This document shows positions 60,929-64,000 of a DNA stretch of 64,000 nt, one piece after another. The stretch spans positions 2,914,001-2,978,000 of the forward strand of contig CBDDIB010000002.1 in assembly GCA_965228695.1 (NCBI GenBank). Direction: 5' to 3'. This DNA comes from JAJFJD01 sp965228695 (GTDB taxonomy: Bacteria > Pseudomonadota > Alphaproteobacteria > UBA8366). Position 1 is the stretch's first letter. Every line of letters begins with the position of its first letter. The notes beneath the pieces are model-generated. The model saw nothing but the letters and a program-made list of their open reading frames with translations, was not told the origin of the DNA and did not search any database. A program made the position numbers and the translations under genes.

Positions 60929-62974
60929 TCAGGACTCCTCCCGCCGCTCGAGCATGATGCTGCCGCGCACATCGACCGTGCCCGCGAAACCGTCGGGGAT
61001 GCAGCTCGTCGTATCCGATTGCGCGATCACAGAAGGGCCGTCGAGCGTTTGGCCCGCGCATAGCCGGTCGCGTTCATAAAGCGGCACGGCGACGGGCTTT
61101 CCGTCGAACCATACTTCGATGTCGCGGACCGGGTCGGCCGGACCGTCGGCATGCGGCAGCGCTTTCAGCGTTGGTTTTTCGATCGTGCCCGCAACGACGA
61201 GCCGCAGGTTCATGATCTGCACCTCCGCGTCGGCGTCGTTGAAGGCGTAGACCTCGTCGTGCCGCCGGTGGAAGGCGTCGAGGATGGCGGCGAGATTGCC
61301 GGTGACCAGCCAGTCCGGCTTGAGCGGCACCTCGATCTCGAAGGACTGGCCGGTGTAGCGCATGTCCGCGGAGGGGTGCAGGGTATGCGTGCCCGCGTGA
61401 TGCTGTTCGCCGTGCAGCCAGTCCAGCGCCCGGGCCGACAATTCCTCGAAGTCTCCCGGGATGGTGCCGATCGCGTCTTCCGCGGCGGCGAAAACCGTTT
61501 TGACGAAGTCGTTCCGAATATCTGCGACCAGGCCGCCGAGGGCGCTGGTCACGCCGGGCGTCGTCGGGATGACGACCTGCCGCATCTGCAGTTCCTTTGC
61601 GAGGAAACAGCCGAGCATAGGCCCCGCACCGCCGAACGTGACGAGCGCGAAGTCGCGCAGATCGATGCCGTAGCGCGCGGTGAGCTTGTTGATCTCCATA
61701 TACATCCCCGAAACGGCGACCTGGATGATCGCCTCGGCGGTTTCCTCGACACCGCGGCCGAGGGTATCGGCGAGGGTGCCGATTGCCTCGCGCGCCTTAT
61801 GGATGTCGAGATTTACGGAGTCGTAGGCGATGGCATGGTGGCCGAGGAAGCCGCAGACGGCGAAGGCATCGGTGATCGTCGGCCGGTCGCCGCCCTGTCC
61901 GTAGCAGGCGGGGCCGGGATCGGAACCGGCGCTCTCCGGCCCGACCTTCAGCACGCCGAATTCGTCGACCCGCGCGATCGACCCGCCGCCGTCGCCGATC
62001 GACGTGACCGAGACGGAGGGGATGTAGAGCGGGAACTCGCCGATCTTCTCGCCCATGCCGTATTGCGGGGCGCCGTCGATCACCACGGCGACGTCGGCGC
62101 TGGTCCCGCCGATATCCAACGTGATGGCGTTCTCGACCCCGCAGGACCGCGCCACGAATGCGCCACCGATAACGCCGGACGCGGTGCCGGACAGCACCAT
62201 GTTGACGCAGGAGGTCTTGCCGAGTTCGGCGCTCATGACGCCGCCGTTCGACTTGGTCACCAGCGGTTCGGCGGTGACGCCGCTGTCCTCGAGCGCGGCT
62301 TGCAGCGAGCCGAGATACGCCGCGACCCGCGGATGGACATAACCGTTGATGATCGCCGTGGTCGTCCGTTCGTATTCGCGGATAACCGGCCAGATTTCAT
62401 GCGATGTGAAGACGAACAGGTTCGGCGCGTCGCGGCGAATGATCGCCGCAACCTGTTCTTCATGCGCCGGGTTGCGCCAGCCATGCAGCAGCGAGACGAT
62501 CACGCCATCGATTCCGCGCGCCTGTGCCCGGTCCAGCGCATCGCGCACGCTCGCGGGGTCGAGCGGCGTTTGGATGCTGCCGTCGGCGCGGATGCGCTCC
62601 CTAAGGCCGAAGACCCGATCGCGGGTGACCAACGGTTCCGGCCGGGTCGAGAACAGGCTGTAGGATTCCGGCATCCGCAACCGCGCCACTTCCAGCACGT
62701 CGGAGAAATTCTCCGTGGTCAACAATGCCATCCTGGCGCCCTTCCGCTGGATCACGGTGTTCACGCCGACCGTCGTGCCGTGAATGAAGCTCTCGACCTC
62801 GGCCGGATCGATGCCGTATTTGTCCGACAGGCGGCGCATGCCTTCGATGACTTCCGCGCCCGGGTCAGCCGGGGTGGTCAGCACCTTGAGCGTCGATAGC
62901 TCCTGCGTCGCCGTGTCGAAGACGCAGAAATCGATGAAGGTGCCGCCGATATCGACGCCGACGCGATACGCCAT
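60929..62974 (-). CDS. hyuA: Hydantoinase A / oxoprolinase-family subunit
   Basis: The 681-residue protein carries the ATP-binding 'VGVDIGGTFIDFCVFD' at the N-terminus, 'ITLDIGGTSADVAVVIDG' (about 290), 'TSIGDGGGSIARVDEFG' and 'GPESAGSDPGPACYGQGGD'. This is the HyuA/acetone-carboxylase-beta family. It is coupled to hyuB. A TPP-dependent enzyme gene diverges 188 bp upstream. Substrate unknown. Confidence 0.9.
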   Translation of the reverse strand: MAYRVGVDIGGTFIDFCVFDTATQELSTLKVLTTPADPGAEVIEGMRRLSDKYGIDPAEVESFIHGTTVGVNTVIQRKGARMALLTTENFSDVLEVARLRMPESYSLFSTRPEPLVTRDRVFGLRERIRADGSIQTPLDPASVRDALDRAQARGIDGVIVSLLHGWRNPAHEEQVAAIIRRDAPNLFVFTSHEIWPVIREYERTTTAIINGYVHPRVAAYLGSLQAALEDSGVTAEPLVTKSNGGVMSAELGKTSCVNMVLSGTASGVIGGAFVARSCGVENAITLDIGGTSADVAVVIDGAPQYGMGEKIGEFPLYIPSVSVTSIGDGGGSIARVDEFGVLKVGPESAGSDPGPACYGQGGDRPTITDAFAVCGFLGHHAIAYDSVNLDIHKAREAIGTLADTLGRGVEETAEAIIQVAVSGMYMEINKLTARYGIDLRDFALVTFGGAGPMLGCFLAKELQMRQVVIPTTPGVTSALGGLVADIRNDFVKTVFAAAEDAIGTIPGDFEELSARALDWLHGEQHHAGTHTLHPSADMRYTGQSFEIEVPLKPDWLVTGNLAAILDAFHRRHDEVYAFNDADAEVQIMNLRLVVAGTIEKPTLKALPHADGPADPVRDIEVWFDGKPVAVPLYERDRLCAGQTLDGPSVIAQSDTTSCIPDGFAGTVDVRGSIMLERREES

Positions 62975-63162
62975 GAAACTCAGTCTCTTTCAAGGTAGGC
63001 GGTATGCCAGCGGCCGGGAAGGCCAGGGTGAAGTTTCAGGATACGGCAAACACCCGGTGGCGCAAATGCGTGCGGTATCGATCATCCAATTTCGCACCGC
63101 CCGCAAAAACCGGGTACGCTTGTCGTCAACGTTAGGCATGGGATCGGACGGAGGAGGAAAGC

Positions 63163-64000
63163 ATGAAGTCGGCGGAAGCAATTTGCGAGATTCTCAAGCG
63201 CGAAGGCGTGGAAATCCTTTTGGCCTATCCGGTCAACCACGTCATCGAATATGCGGCGCGGGCGGGCATTCGCCCGGTGATCGTTCGGCAGGAACGGATC
63301 GGCCTGCACATGGCCGATGCGATCGCGCGGCTGACCAGCGGCGAGAAAGTCGGGGTCTTCTGCATGCAGCACGGCCCCGGGGCCGAAAACGCCTTCGGCG
63401 GGGTGGCGCAGGCCTATGGCGAGTCCGTGCCGGTCCTGGTGATGCCGATGGGATATGCCCGGAAAATCGCCCATGTCGATCCGAACTTCAACTCGACGCT
63501 GAACTTCAAGCACGTCACGAAATCCGCGGAACCGATTACGACGCCGGCCGAAATCCCGAACGTCATGCGGCGCGCCTTCACGCAGCTTCGCAACGGGCGG
63601 CTGCGTCCGGCGCTGGTCGAAATCCCGTCCGATTTGTTCCCCGAGGATTTCGAGGGCGAATTGGAGTACACGCCGGTGCGCGCGAACCGCTACGGCCCGG
63701 ACCCGGACGCCGTTAAGGAAGCCGCCAAGGCATTGATCGAGGCCAAGCGCCCGGTGATCTATGCCGGGCAAGGCGTGCATTACGCCAAGGCGTGGCCGCA
63801 ACTGAAGCGGCTTGCCGAGCTATTGGCCATTCCCGTCTGCACCAGTCTGGAAGGCAAGAGCGCCTTCCCCGAGGATCATCCGTTGTCGCTCGGCTCCGGC
63901 GGATTGGCGATGCCGAAGACGGTGCGGGAATTCCTGGATAATGCCGATGTCATCTTCGGGATCGGCTGCAGCTTCACGACCACGAATTTCGGCGTGACCA
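63163..64000 (+). CDS. Thiamine-diphosphate-dependent enzyme (acetolactate-synthase-like), 3' end cut by window edge
   Basis: The ATG at 63163 has GAGGAGGAAAG upstream, and the frame is open to the window end (279 codons). N-terminal TPP-binding domain: 'ICEILKREGVEILLAYPVNH', catalytic Glu in 'PVIVRQERIGLHMADAIARL' (about 50) and 'HGPGAENAFGGVAQAYGESVP'. A central domain begins at about 190 ('AKALIEAKRPVIYAGQGVHY'). It may be a decarboxylase or ligase for 2-keto acids. It is divergent from hyuAB and may belong to the same pathway. Confidence 0.88.
   Translation, partial: MKSAEAICEILKREGVEILLAYPVNHVIEYAARAGIRPVIVRQERIGLHMADAIARLTSGEKVGVFCMQHGPGAENAFGGVAQAYGESVPVLVMPMGYARKIAHVDPNFNSTLNFKHVTKSAEPITTPAEIPNVMRRAFTQLRNGRLRPALVEIPSDLFPEDFEGELEYTPVRANRYGPDPDAVKEAAKALIEAKRPVIYAGQGVHYAKAWPQLKRLAELLAIPVCTSLEGKSAFPEDHPLSLGSGGLAMPKTVREFLDNADVIFGIGCSFTTTNFGVT

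Noticed and set aside
1..64000. CRISPR array, tRNA or rRNA genes, prophage structural genes, replication origin
   Set aside because: I looked for regularly spaced repeats, cloverleaf-like segments, ribosomal signatures and phage structural proteins and saw none that I could support.

Overview
The window is GC-rich chromosomal DNA with strong codon bias and looks like an alphaproteobacterium, probably a Rhodospirillales-like marine or soil heterotroph. The indicators are an IalB-type protein, a CsgG/HfaB-type secretion lipoprotein beside 'ATAIGN'-motif adhesins, a fad operon, a TAXI-type TRAP transporter, several TauD/TfdA dioxygenases and HyuA/HyuB hydantoinases. I saw no rRNA or tRNA genes and no CRISPR array.

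Positions 1-17 kb hold what looks like a surface-fibre (curli- or holdfast-anchor-like) locus. A CsgG/HfaB-like outer-membrane lipoprotein (11845-12660, minus) sits upstream of a large secreted adhesin (10364-11833) and a small secreted protein (9783-10187). Around it lie several small exported proteins and lipoproteins (2134, 4155, 4771, 5535, 14368) and four LuxR-type regulators (2764, 13355, 15070, 16232). Three of these regulators have degenerate receiver domains, as CsgD does in the curli system. A PAS-PAS-receiver protein is cut by the left edge. The locus is interrupted by an IS1595-family transposon (5985-9594) with perfect terminal inverted repeats and an 8-bp target duplication. It carries a ParB-like protein with a possible HEPN tail and a DNA adenine methylase, and it landed in the T-tract of the terminator of the adhesin operon.

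Positions 17-25.6 kb hold a tight minus-strand beta-oxidation operon, fadD-fadE-fadI-fadJ, preceded by a patatin-like lipase. fadI appears to start with AUC. A second IS1595-family element (25850-27618), again with clear ends, an 8-bp duplication and a different cargo, lies next to it.

Positions 27.7-39 kb hold two AidB-type acyl-CoA dehydrogenases, a short-chain dehydrogenase, a GNAT acetyltransferase and a GcvA-like LysR regulator. AT-rich insertions here carry candidate defence genes: a DUF6602-type nuclease-like protein with a zinc-ribbon protein, and an OLD-family ATPase/TOPRIM protein. At 37693-38322 a FrnE/DsbA-family oxidoreductase has an in-frame UGA exactly at the first catalytic cysteine (UGA-Pro-Trp-Cys), followed by a hairpin that fits the bacterial SECIS model. 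This is a probable selenoprotein.

Positions 39-57 kb look catabolic: three TauD/TfdA dioxygenases, a TAXI TRAP transporter with a ketopantoate-reductase-like enzyme, an NMT1/THI5-like binding protein, a VOC enzyme, an alpha/beta hydrolase with a cysteine nucleophile, a metallo-beta-lactamase-fold hydrolase, a cysteine-dioxygenase-like cupin, a methyltransferase and an FAD monooxygenase. The substrate cannot be told from sequence. Positions 57.5-64 kb hold an SbtA/SbtB bicarbonate transporter pair, hyuA-hyuB, and a thiamine-diphosphate enzyme cut by the right edge.
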